From positions 1 through 37,382 of the forward strand of contig JAIRYJ010000018.1 in the NCBI GenBank assembly GCA_031267825.1: 37,382 nucleotides of DNA, read 5' to 3'. This document shows positions 1 to 7,025 of the stretch, piece by piece (position 1 is the stretch's first letter; each line of letters opens with the position of its first letter). The notes under the pieces were generated by a model. The model did no database searches, was not told the origin of the DNA, and saw only the letters and a list, made by a program, of their open reading frames with translations. The position numbers were made by a program, and so were the translations under genes. This DNA is from Bifidobacteriaceae bacterium. GTDB taxonomy: Bacteria > Actinomycetota > Actinomycetes > Actinomycetales > WQXJ01.

Positions 1-156
1 GGTCGAGGCGCACTCGGTCCACCCGGTCGCCACGTCAGTCATCGTCAACGTGCGCGCGAACTCGCCGACCAGGGTCGGCCCGCAGTGGGCGACCGTGTCG
101 GCCTCGATCAAGCCCGGCGGCGCATCCCAGCGTCGATGTATCGCCGGGCTCAGGCC
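1..156 (-). pseudogene. Transposase fragment (integrase-type DDE catalytic core), runs off left edge
   Basis: Minus-strand reading from 156 down to the window edge is open and contains RRWDAPPGLIEADTV, then CGPTLVGEF, then TLTMTDVATGWTE. This resembles the start of the rve catalytic core in ISNCY-like transposases, where a PGxxExDxV motif carries the first catalytic acid and TxTDxATGW follows. An in-frame TAG at 157-159 cuts the frame off from any N-terminal helix-turn-helix part, and the integrase gene begins about 50 bases further right, so this is most likely a truncated remnant rather than a working insertion sequence. The C-terminal half would lie outside the window. Family assignment is from remembered motifs, not a search. 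Confidence 0.6.
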
Positions 157-207
157 CTAGCTGCCCTGTTAGCCCGGGAAGACACAGGGATCGTAGTCCA
201 GTTCGTT

Positions 208-1059
208 TCACGCGGCTGAACGGAGGCCGGGCAGGCCCGCCAGGGCCCGCGCTGCCTGGTCAGACGCTGCGATGTACCTCTGTGTGGTAGCCGGGCTGGC
301 GTGCCCAAGGATCCGCTGAATCGTAAGCAGGTCCCGTGACCCGTCCCACGCCCGACTAGCGAACCGGTGCCTTAACATATGCAAGGTCACGCCGTCCGGT
401 AGCAGCCGGGCAGCGAGTTTCCCCACCCATCTGGGCGACAGGTGACCGCCGTCGTCACCGTGGAACGCCCAGCCGCGTTCTCTGCCAGCGGCCAGGCGAA
501 TAGCGTCCGCCAACCCGTCGGTGAGAGGTACGAGCCGGTCCTTGCCGCCTTTACCGTGGACTAACAGACTCCAGCCGAGCAGATCCCGCGATAAGTCCTT
601 GAGATGTACTTGAGCTATCTCTGCCCGGCGTAGACCTATTTCCGCCGCTAGACGTAGGACTAATGTCTCACGCGATCCAGCGGCCGCTAACGCGGCCGCT
701 ATCGCGTCCTCTGATGCTGGCCGAGGGCATGGCGCGGCCGCCTTGACGGCGGGCAGACCAGCCGCCGGCGAAACGTTAACGTACCCAGCGGCGGCCGCCC
801 AGGCGTAGAACGCCCGTACAGCGGCCCTTGCTGACCGGCGAGTCTCCAAAGCCCATGTCTGGGCACCCATCCAGCTAATAAGATCCACCGTGGTGACGGC
901 GTATGGCCCGCCTGGCGCTAAAAAACGCGCCAGGCGACGTAGCTGATCTGTTCGGGAGTGGATGGTCTGCTGGGTGCGTCCGGCAGCCCTGAGGGCCAGC
1001 GTCCAGCGGTCCAGCGCCAGCTGCCAGTCGGCCGGTATCGGCAGTCGTTGCAAAGTCAC
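208..1059 (-). CDS. Tyrosine recombinase / site-specific integrase (XerC/D-like)
   Basis: A 283-residue phage-integrase-family recombinase. An N-terminal SAM-like core-binding domain occupies about residues 10-105 and the catalytic domain about 115-275. The full catalytic set is visible: R144 in GLRRAE, K170 in HGKGGKDR, H227 and R230 in LHMLRHRF, H253 in LGHAS, and the nucleophile Y262 in TTQRYIAA. Its 5' end lies 45 bases from a 3' tRNA fragment, the usual position of an integrase beside its attachment site, so it more likely mobilises an integrated element than resolves chromosome dimers. The catalytic residues are intact and it is probably active. The element it belongs to would extend left, beyond the window. 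Confidence 0.9.
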   Translation of the reverse strand: MTLQRLPIPADWQLALDRWTLALRAAGRTQQTIHSRTDQLRRLARFLAPGGPYAVTTVDLISWMGAQTWALETRRSARAAVRAFYAWAAAAGYVNVSPAAGLPAVKAAAPCPRPASEDAIAAALAAAGSRETLVLRLAAEIGLRRAEIAQVHLKDLSRDLLGWSLLVHGKGGKDRLVPLTDGLADAIRLAAGRERGWAFHGDDGGHLSPRWVGKLAARLLPDGVTLHMLRHRFASRAWDGSRDLLTIQRILGHASPATTQRYIAASDQAARALAGLPGLRSAA

Positions 1060-1103
1060 GAGCTGGGCAGTCTACCAAGCCGCCGCCAGGAAATTCCAGG
1101 CCA

Positions 1104-1142
1104 CTAACCAGAAGGTTGGGGGTTCGAGTCCCTTCAGGCGCG
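1104..1142 (+). other. 3' tRNA fragment, probable attachment site (att) of the integrated element
   Basis: The stretch reads as the 3' half of a tRNA: the end of an anticodon loop (CTAA), the 3' strand of the anticodon stem (CCAGA), a short variable region, a T-arm with loop TTCGAGT at 1123-1129 flanked by GGGGG and CCCTT, and an acceptor 3' strand CAGGCGC with discriminator G. No 5' half (D-arm, acceptor 5' strand) precedes it; the integrase gene is there instead. Tyrosine integrases commonly use tRNA 3' ends and leave a duplicated fragment at one end of the element. The intact tRNA should lie at the other end, outside the window. A CCT (Arg) anticodon would fit the loop remnant, but that is a guess. 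Confidence 0.6.
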
Positions 1143-1240
1143 CTACTGCTGGACTGTTTTCGCAGGTCAGGTGATAAAAACGGACCGGTATTCTAGGGCT
1201 GTGGATATCGCTAAGGGCTTAACGCTGAAGGAGGGCCATC

Positions 1241-1420
1241 GTGGGCGAACCGCGTCCACCGCGTGAACCTATATCTGTGGCCGCTCTGGTCGCCTACGCT
1301 TTGGCTCAACCGGAAGCTGAACCAGCCGGTTCAGTTGAACCAGAGGTGGCGTTCGCCGCCTTAGCCGAACGCCTGACGCAAAGGGACGCCTGGCCTGTGC
1401 CCGAAGCCCCGGTCGCGTAA
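1241..1420 (+). CDS. Small hypothetical protein (59 aa)
   Basis: A GTG-initiated 59-codon ORF preceded by GAAGGAGGG at 1227-1235, a near-perfect Shine-Dalgarno sequence about 5 bases before the start. The product is acidic and rich in Ala, Pro and Glu (MGEPRPPREP at the start), with no recognisable domain, signal peptide or membrane segment. It lies 29 bases upstream of the AbrB-type antitoxin in the same direction and could be co-transcribed with the toxin-antitoxin pair. A TATTCT hexamer at 1189-1194 could be its -10 box. I do not recognise the family; the ribosome binding site is the main support. Confidence 0.45.
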   Translation: MGEPRPPREPISVAALVAYALAQPEAEPAGSVEPEVAFAALAERLTQRDAWPVPEAPVA

Positions 1421-1449
1421 GGTAACATAGCCTTACCGGGAGGATTTAG

Positions 1450-1701
1450 ATGACTCTATTAACGATCACCAGTAAGGGCCAGATCACACTGAACAAGGAG
1501 ATCCGGGCAGCCCTCGGGGTTAGGCCTGGTGACCAAGTCGAGGCACACATCGCGGCCGATGGCAGCGCGGTTCTGCGGCCGGTGATGCCTGCGGCGTCAA
1601 TTGAGGACGTCTTTGGCGTATTGGGGCCGCACCCCGGCCGGGCGGTCAGCATCGAAGAGATGAATCAAGCTATCGCTGACGGCTGGTCTGGCCGGTTGTG
1701 A
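1450..1701 (+). CDS. AbrB/MazE-type antitoxin of a PIN-toxin pair
   Basis: An 83-residue protein. Its first 50 residues form a SpoVT-AbrB swapped-hairpin DNA-binding domain (ITSKGQITLNKEIRAALGV followed by RPGDQVE). The C-terminal 35 residues (VFGVLGPHPGRAVSIEEM) would be the toxin-binding tail. GGGAGGA sits 7 bases before the ATG. The stop codon overlaps the start of the next gene in a GTGA junction, the usual arrangement of translationally coupled antitoxin-toxin pairs. It should neutralise the PIN nuclease encoded next and repress the shared promoter. AbrB-type antitoxins with PIN toxins are a known VapBC subclass. Confidence 0.87.
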   Translation: MTLLTITSKGQITLNKEIRAALGVRPGDQVEAHIAADGSAVLRPVMPAASIEDVFGVLGPHPGRAVSIEEMNQAIADGWSGRL

Positions 1702-2093
1702 GAATCACACCTGACACCAACGTGCTGGTGCGTGCGATCGTTGGTGATGACCCGGGCCAAACCCGCCTGAGCCGCGCCGCTCTAAGCAACGCCAGTCTGA
1801 TCGTTATCACCGTGCCTGTCTTATGTGAGACCGTCTGGGTGCTGCGTTCTTCCTACCGGTACCAGCCCGCTCAAATCGCCCTGGCGCTGCGCACACTGCT
1901 CCGGCCAGCCAAGGTCGCGGTGGACCGCGCCGCGGCCGAGGCCGGGTTGGCGATGCTTGACAAGGGTGGTGACTTCGCCGATGGCGCGATCGCGGCGCTG
2001 GGGCAACAACTTGGCAGTGACTGTTTCGTCACCTTCGACCGCCGGGCGGCAGCGCTGCTGGCCGAAACCGGAATCCGCGCCCAACTCCTGTGA
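1698..2093 (+). CDS. PIN-domain ribonuclease toxin (VapC family)
   Basis: A 131-residue single-domain PIN nuclease. The conserved acidic residues are visible: D6 in TPDTNVLVRA, E44 in VLCETVW, D95 in DFADGAIAA and D114 in FVTFDRRAA. VapC toxins use these to bind Mg2+ and cut RNA, often tRNA or rRNA. The GTG start overlaps the antitoxin stop by four bases. Length and motif spacing match intact family members, so it is probably active. The RNA target cannot be read from the sequence. It lies between the presumed att site and the chromosomal pat gene, so it may be part of an accessory patch. Confidence 0.88.
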   Translation: MRITPDTNVLVRAIVGDDPGQTRLSRAALSNASLIVITVPVLCETVWVLRSSYRYQPAQIALALRTLLRPAKVAVDRAAAEAGLAMLDKGGDFADGAIAALGQQLGSDCFVTFDRRAAALLAETGIRAQLL

Positions 2094-2265
2094 CCTGACT
2101 ACCTGCACGCTATGTAAGCCCGTGATGGCAAGACACGGCCCTGGTAAGTGATCGGTCAGTGTCGACCGAAATGACCCACTTCGACAGGTTTGCGACTCTC
2201 CGCCTAACGCGCCTAAAGCCAAACGGGCTGCTCGATCAATTCGGCTCGATTCGCTGGGCGGCAAC

Positions 2266-3258
2266 ATGAACCGACGGTTCGGTCAAGGAACGGAGGATCC
2301 GTTGTCGCAGAACAAGTTGAGGTTCAGCCGCTGGCACCCAGTCGACGACACACTCTCTGTGTCGGCCCTGCTGTCGCCAGGGCAATCGCAAACCGGAATC
2401 TATGTCCTCGAGTTCTCCGACGGAGAAGAGTACGTAGGCCAAACCACAGGCCTGCTGTCGAGGGTCGCCGCCCACCGGCGACGCTGGCCTGGAGAGATCG
2501 TTGGGCTACGGTTCGCTCCAGTCAGGCCTGACGACCTTGACCTGGCCGAACGCGACACCATCAGCCGTCTCCATGCGGATGGCGCCAGGCTGCGCAATGT
2601 AGCTCTCGTCTCATTGCCCCTACACTCAGAGGCCCTCGACTATGTGATCGACCCGGCTTTGCAGCAGGACTGGCTGGACGGTGCCGCAGGCCAAGTCGTG
2701 CTCGGGGACCGCGCCGCGAGGGCTGCCCAGCGCAAGAGAACACAACGTGCCCATGCCAAGTTGGCCGCCCGAAAAGATTATCAAGACCTTCTGGGGAGCC
2801 TCGCGCTATACGTCGGCGAATGCCTGCCCTACCCGCACCAGACCGAACGGCGGTTCTGGACTGTCACCAGCCTTCCTGCGACCGGGCGCGGACCCGATTT
2901 CCATCGCCTTGCCGCAATTTCCGTGAATAACGTCGAGACTCTGGTTCTGGAAGAAGCGTGCGAGCCGGGCGGCCCCTGGGAACGGTACGGCTTCATCAAT
3001 GTTGCCCTGGGAGAAAAGCGCCTGCGCGTGCGAGGAACGCAGTCGGAGATAGGCCACTACGGGACTACCGGCGAGGTACAACGGTTCTTTTTCGGTTCGA
3101 TGTCTGAGTTGCGCGCCCTGCTGGACCATCCAAGAGTGGCCGAAGCAGCGCGCAGACTCGCGCTCGGCCTGCTGCGCAAAGGGACAAGCATGTTCGGCCG
3201 CTTCCACGACTACAACTTGGCCGACGATATATTCCTCTGTCTCGACGCCAAACCATAG
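2266..3258 (+). CDS. GIY-YIG nuclease domain protein (330 aa)
   Basis: Residues about 42-100 form a GIY-YIG domain: TGIYVLEF (GIY at 44-46), EEYVGQT (YVG at 56-58), R66 and H70 in the following helix, and E95 in LAERDTI at the metal-binding position. The remaining 230 residues are not recognised. They include a basic stretch near 150-170 (RAAQRKRTQRAHAK) and a mixed alpha/beta C-terminus. The gene follows the toxin-antitoxin pair by 172 bases. No clear Shine-Dalgarno precedes the ATG, so the exact start is uncertain. GIY-YIG proteins include homing and restriction endonucleases and repair enzymes; the partner domain gives no firm clue here. Confidence 0.75.
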   Translation: MNRRFGQGTEDPLSQNKLRFSRWHPVDDTLSVSALLSPGQSQTGIYVLEFSDGEEYVGQTTGLLSRVAAHRRRWPGEIVGLRFAPVRPDDLDLAERDTISRLHADGARLRNVALVSLPLHSEALDYVIDPALQQDWLDGAAGQVVLGDRAARAAQRKRTQRAHAKLAARKDYQDLLGSLALYVGECLPYPHQTERRFWTVTSLPATGRGPDFHRLAAISVNNVETLVLEEACEPGGPWERYGFINVALGEKRLRVRGTQSEIGHYGTTGEVQRFFFGSMSELRALLDHPRVAEAARRLALGLLRKGTSMFGRFHDYNLADDIFLCLDAKP

Positions 3259-3435
3259 CGGGCACTAATCCAAGTCCCAGTCACGAGGCGCCGCCTTGAC
3301 GAGTACGCGGCTTTGCGTGAACGGCCAACCTGCACCTTTGGCTTACGATCGCCCCTACGCTACCGTCAGACCCGCCCCAGCGCGCCTAACATACCTGGAG
3401 TTCACCCACCACAACGGAAGAACTTCTTCTGTAGT

Positions 3436-3464
3436 GGTTTTCTCTGTTACGTCAGAAGAAAACC
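3436..3464. terminator. Hairpin between convergent genes
   Basis: GGTTTTCT at 3436-3443 pairs with AGAAAACC at 3457-3464, continued inwards by CTG/CAG around the loop TTACGT with one bulged A. It lies between the convergent GIY-YIG gene and pat, where a bidirectional terminator would be expected. There is no clean T-run, so termination activity is uncertain. Confidence 0.45.
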
Positions 3465-3481
3465 GCCAACAACGGCCCTGG

Positions 3482-4540
3482 TCAAACCCAGGTCGCCGCC
3501 ACCTCAAGGAACCGTTCGGCCGCCACCGGTTCACCAATCGAAACCCGCACACCCTCACCCGGGAACGGCCTGACCAACAACCCAGCCCGCTGGCAGGCGC
3601 CAGCGAATGGGACGGCATCGGCCCCTAATTCAAGCCAAACAAAGTTGCCCTGTGGTTCTGGAACCCGCCACCCCTGCGCCACTAAATCTTGAAAGGTGAC
3701 CGTCCGCGTTTCAACGACCTGTCTGACGCGCTGAGCCATCGCCTCCTGCATCTGCAAGGAATAGATGGCGGCCAGTTCAGCCATCGCCGAAACCTCAAAC
3801 GGGCGGGCCACCGCCCGGATCGCCTCAATCAGGCGGGGGCGGCCGACGGCATAGCCGACCCTCAACCCGGCCAGACCATAAGCCTTCGAGAAGGTTCGCA
3901 TCGTCAACAGGTTCGAGTACCGACCGAGCGCCTCAAACGAGTTGACAGCCGCGCTGTCAGTCACAAAATCGACATAAGCCTCATCCAGAACTACCAGCAC
4001 ATCTGTTGGGACAACCGCCATGAAACGGTCAAACTCATCACGCCGGACCGCCGGGCCAGTCGGATTGTTGGGGGAGCAAACCAAGATCGCTCGGGTAGTT
4101 GGAGTGATCGCCGCCGACATGCTTCCCAGGTCCAACTGGCCCGTATCCGTCAACGGCACGCCGACCGCCTCAGCCCCAGCGACACCAGCCAGAATCGGGT
4201 ATGCCTCAAATGATCGCCAGCCGTAAATCACCTGATCGCCCGGTTCAACGAAAGCCGCCAAAGCGTAGCCAAGCAAAGCGATCGCACCGGCTCCGACGGC
4301 CACCCCGCCAGTTTCAACCCCATGGAACAGGGCTATCGCAGCGGTCAATTCATCCGCCATTTGGCGCGGATACCGGTTGGCGTCCGCCGCCGCACCTTCA
4401 ACCGCCGCCAGCACACCCGGCAGTGGAGGGAACGGCAACTCATTAGATGACAGTTTGTAAACCAGACGGCCACTAGGCCGGGCGCCCGCCTGATAGGCCG
4501 GCAAGGCCGCCACACTCGGCCGAACTGGGACTCTTGACAT
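3482..4540 (-). CDS. pat: Pat/HisC2-type aromatic or histidinol-phosphate aminotransferase
   Basis: A 352-residue fold-type I PLP aminotransferase. Visible motifs are KLSSNE (N33), NRYP (Y57), GWRSFEAYP (108-115), SPNNPTG (N159), VVLDEAYV (D186, Y189), and RTFSKAYGLAGLR with the PLP-binding K219. GWRSFExYP, the LxSNE start and overall length match the mycobacterial HisC2/Pat group, which transaminates aromatic amino acid precursors such as phenylpyruvate and can resemble HisC. No other histidine biosynthesis gene is near, which favours Pat. It is transcribed away from the YvlD-like gene, with a 166-base divergent spacer. A histidinol-phosphate role cannot be excluded. Confidence 0.85.
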   Translation of the reverse strand: MSRVPVRPSVAALPAYQAGARPSGRLVYKLSSNELPFPPLPGVLAAVEGAAADANRYPRQMADELTAAIALFHGVETGGVAVGAGAIALLGYALAAFVEPGDQVIYGWRSFEAYPILAGVAGAEAVGVPLTDTGQLDLGSMSAAITPTTRAILVCSPNNPTGPAVRRDEFDRFMAVVPTDVLVVLDEAYVDFVTDSAAVNSFEALGRYSNLLTMRTFSKAYGLAGLRVGYAVGRPRLIEAIRAVARPFEVSAMAELAAIYSLQMQEAMAQRVRQVVETRTVTFQDLVAQGWRVPEPQGNFVWLELGADAVPFAGACQRAGLLVRPFPGEGVRVSIGEPVAAERFLEVAATWV

Positions 4541-4621
4541 GCTTCTATGGTTCCACGTCCGGCTGGGCCGGGTGGCGAACCTGATCGCGATTCAGTCTTT
4601 GCCCATGATGCTTTGTCCGAA

Positions 4622-4641
4622 TCCGTGGTTTTCGCCACGGA
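4622..4641. promoter_or_regulatory. Inverted repeat in the pat / yvlD-like divergent spacer
   Basis: TCCGTGG at 4622-4628 pairs perfectly with CCACGGA at 4635-4641 around the loop TTTTCG. It sits in the spacer between two divergent genes, so an operator is more plausible than a terminator. No known regulator motif is recognised. Confidence 0.3.
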
Positions 4642-4706
4642 GCTAAAATGGTGCGCCGTTCGGCCGGGCCAGGCGGGTGTCACCGAGGTTATGGCACGAT
4701 GGGTGG

Positions 4707-5096
4707 ATGGTTCCGTTCGGCTGGAAAATAGTGCTTAACGCGGTTGGCTTATGGATAGTTGACGCCTTATGGAGTTCCATGCGGATCATCCCGCAAGACG
4801 CCTCAATCCTTACCCAGATCGCGATCTATTTGGTCCTTGGGCTGGTCCTGGCGTTAGTTAATCTGGTCATCAAACCGCTGGTCAAAGTCATTTCGTTGCC
4901 GCTCTACATCTTGACGTTGGGTCTGTTTGGGCTGATCGTCAACGCCGCGATGCTCGAATTGGTTTCTTGGGTGACGTCCTTGACTAGTTTCGGCTTGGAG
5001 ATCGACACCTTCCCAACGGCGATCGGTGCCGGACTGGTGCTGGCCCTGCTGACCGCGATTCTGTCCGTACCATTCAAGCGCCGCCCTGCCCAGTGA
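4707..5096 (+). CDS. YvlD / phage-holin-4-like membrane protein
   Basis: About 129 residues, almost all hydrophobic, with roughly four membrane segments: around VLNAVGLWIVDALW, IAIYLVLGLVLALVNLVI, LYILTLGLFGLIVNAAML and IGAGLVLALLTAIL. The IKPLVKVISLPLYILTLG stretch between helices two and three is typical of the YvlD/Phage_holin_4_2 family, whose members are small membrane proteins linked to envelope stress in other Gram-positives. I chose the ATG at 4707 because family members begin near the first helix; a GTG at 4677 would add ten unlikely residues. Its 3' end overlaps the convergent hydrolase gene by 23 bases. Confidence 0.75.
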   Translation: MVPFGWKIVLNAVGLWIVDALWSSMRIIPQDASILTQIAIYLVLGLVLALVNLVIKPLVKVISLPLYILTLGLFGLIVNAAMLELVSWVTSLTSFGLEIDTFPTAIGAGLVLALLTAILSVPFKRRPAQ

Positions 5097-6525
5097 TGAC
5101 CCATTCAGTGCTTGTCACCTGGGCGTTCTTGTCAAGGACTGGTGCCACGGTGTTGCGCCAAGTCTTGACTGAGGCCGTATTGGACTGGTCAATCAGGCGG
5201 CCTGTATCGGCGTAACCGGTCAACGAATGGGCGGACATAGTGTCGCCAGCTCTTTGCCGCAACGCCGGATCGGCCGCTACCGCCAAGTCGCGTGCCACAG
5301 TGGTGTGGCTGGCACCGTGCTGGTTAGTGCCGCTGAGAGCCGGTATGGCGTCTTGAACATGTTCAATTGACAGCCATTGCTGGCCGTGCGGTGGCGTCAT
5401 CTCACTGACCGGCGATCCGAACGTCAGCACACCTGCGACATTGACCTTGGAGTTGAAAGTCTTGTCGGTGGCTAACTGGGCGCTGACAATTCCGCCTTGG
5501 GAATGCCCGGCCAAAACCACAGGTTCACCTTTCTTAGCTCCAGCGGCCCGCAAAGCCGCCGCCGTAGCTGAGCCAATAGCGTTTGTGTCACCGGCCACGG
5601 CGCGCAGGTTAGCTGACATGTTCGCCGGGTTAGGGCCATCACCGAAACCAGTTGGATCACTTGTGCCGGGTATCAGAACCAGCCAGCTGATGTCACCTCC
5701 CGTGGCGACCACTTTAGAGACCATGATTTTGGTCGAATCCTGATCACGTGAGTTTGATAACGCCTGGAGACGTAAGGCGATCTCCTCAACACCGGCCTGT
5801 GCGCGTTCCTGCTTTGATACGCCACGGTTGATGGTGGTTCCCAACCCGTCACCGAACCCCATTGCCAGGATTTTGGTGGTTCCACGGGCGACCTTTGTTG
5901 TGCTTGGTGTGGCTAGAACAAACGGCGGCAGTACCACGGTGCCAAGCACGGCCCGGACTTCGGGATGCCGTTCACGCAACAGTTCAGCTAACGATGGCGC
6001 CCGGCCGTTCTTCAAGGCGTAGCGGCCGGTTGACTGGGCCAGGCCAAGTCCCAAGTTGATGACTGATGCGAGCCAGCCGTTTGGCCCCAAGTTACCCATC
6101 AAGGTCATCAGTTCTGCCCGGACACCAACCCAAGAATCGGCCTTGATCTGGGCTTGGCGTTCGACCTCGTCATAGTTGGCTTGAGCGATCCTTACACGGC
6201 TGGCCAGCAGGTCGATTTCCTCAACCAGGGCACCGAGTTCGCCTTGGCCGATCAGTGCGTCGACTTCCGCCAGCATTTGGTTCCGCAACGCGACCAGGCC
6301 CGGCCCTATACGAAATCTGCGGGCCCAGTAGTCAACATCCCAGAGGTGCCACTGTGGCCCTGGTTCGCTTTGTTCGATCCTTTGGCGGGCCGCCATGGCA
6401 GCGGCGACCGCTGCCGCCACGCGGTCGGCGGCTAGGTTTAGGCGCTGCGCCACCAGATCAAGATCCTGCATGCAAGAAACTGGCCCGGCCGCGCCGCCGA
6501 AGACGTGGATCGCATCTTCAGTCAT
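5074..6525 (-). CDS. Alpha/beta hydrolase with N-terminal helical (WXG/T7SS-like) region
   Basis: A 483-residue protein. Residues about 15-140 are predicted helical and alanine-rich, like the N-termini of type VII secretion effectors. Residues about 270-460 form an alpha/beta hydrolase: LVLIPGTSD, then VVLAGHSQGGIV with the nucleophile S342, a candidate acid at D392 (HVQDAIP) and candidate histidines H407 (GASHTTV) or H435 (MSAHSLTGY). The fold resembles PE-PPE/lipase-type hydrolases. Its ATG overlaps the stop of the upstream small WXG-like gene (ATGA), so the two are co-translated. Substrate is unknown; an esterase or lipase acting at the envelope or in a neighbour is plausible. No signal peptide is seen. 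Confidence 0.72.
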   Translation of the reverse strand: MTEDAIHVFGGAAGPVSCMQDLDLVAQRLNLAADRVAAAVAAAMAARQRIEQSEPGPQWHLWDVDYWARRFRIGPGLVALRNQMLAEVDALIGQGELGALVEEIDLLASRVRIAQANYDEVERQAQIKADSWVGVRAELMTLMGNLGPNGWLASVINLGLGLAQSTGRYALKNGRAPSLAELLRERHPEVRAVLGTVVLPPFVLATPSTTKVARGTTKILAMGFGDGLGTTINRGVSKQERAQAGVEEIALRLQALSNSRDQDSTKIMVSKVVATGGDISWLVLIPGTSDPTGFGDGPNPANMSANLRAVAGDTNAIGSATAAALRAAGAKKGEPVVLAGHSQGGIVSAQLATDKTFNSKVNVAGVLTFGSPVSEMTPPHGQQWLSIEHVQDAIPALSGTNQHGASHTTVARDLAVAADPALRQRAGDTMSAHSLTGYADTGRLIDQSNTASVKTWRNTVAPVLDKNAQVTSTEWVITGQGGA

Positions 6526-6791
6526 GGCTGTGCCAACAGATTCAGGACCGCGCCACGGCAGGCTTCGGCCTCCTCAGCGACAGCGTCCACCCGGGCGGCG
6601 TTAGCCCGCACTTGCTGACTGGTTTGTTCAGCCCAGATCTCATACATGTCAGCCGCCGGTGACGTCCAGCCGTCCGGGTCAGCCAGACACACCAAAGCGA
6701 CGGCGCTACGTAACTCCGTAGCGGCGCTCAGGAGATTGGCCCTCGCACCTATCAAGGCCGCTTCCAGCGGTTCCGCACCTAGTTGAGCCAT
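6522..6791 (-). CDS. WXG100-like small helical protein (possible T7SS substrate/chaperone)
   Basis: An 89-residue, almost entirely helical protein. The central DGWTSPAADMYEIWAEQ places a GW turn between two long helices, as in WXG100/ESX proteins, although the classical WXG tripeptide is replaced by GWTS. The first helix (LEAALIGARANLLSAATEL) and the second (SQQVRANAARVDAVAEEA) fit a helical hairpin. It overlaps the following hydrolase by four bases, suggesting a partnered substrate pair. CATAAT six bases before the ATG suggests a leaderless mRNA. No ESX secretion core genes (EccC and others) lie in the window, so the secretion route is inference. Confidence 0.55.
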   Translation of the reverse strand: MAQLGAEPLEAALIGARANLLSAATELRSAVALVCLADPDGWTSPAADMYEIWAEQTSQQVRANAARVDAVAEEAEACRGAVLNLLAQP

Positions 6792-6797
6792 GTCACG

Positions 6798-6803
6798 ATT
6801 ATG
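6798..6803 (-). promoter_or_regulatory. -10 box of leaderless WXG-like operon
   Basis: Minus-strand CATAAT (5 of 6 to TATAAT) ends six bases before the ATG at 6791. No Shine-Dalgarno is present, so transcription should begin at or next to the start codon. Confidence 0.5.
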
Positions 6804-7013
6804 GACGGGACCGTCCAGGCGGCCGGTTCAGAAAGCCGCCGGGCTGTGGATGACATTTTGTCCGATGCCGCCGGGCCGGTCTGGGACAACAACACCAGTC
6901 GCGCTGCCCTCAGCATCTGGGTCGACATAGACAACCCTGGCTCCCGTGCTCGCCGGACTGGCGGACCCGCTTTGACGCCGACATGGATAACTCGGACGTT
7001 GCGGACGGCAGGC

Positions 7014-7019
7014 CACAAT
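7014..7019 (+). promoter_or_regulatory. -10 box of leaderless fructosamine-kinase-like gene
   Basis: CACAAT followed by six bases and then the ATG at 7026. No ribosome binding site is visible. The spacing equals that of several other genes in the window. Confidence 0.4.
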
Positions 7020-7025
7020 GGATGA

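Noticed and set aside
962..1174. 70-codon plus-strand ORF over the integrase start and tRNA fragment
   Set aside because: It overlaps the integrase 5' end antisense and includes the T-arm of the tRNA fragment; no ribosome binding site.
3296..3628. 110-codon ORF after the GIY-YIG gene
   Set aside because: It runs into the pat gene antisense and crosses the inter-gene hairpin; its sequence has no recognisable domain.
6783..7025. 80-codon plus-strand ORF between the WXG-like gene and the kinase-like gene
   Set aside because: No ribosome binding site or known motif, and it contains the likely promoters of both neighbours. A real small protein is not excluded.
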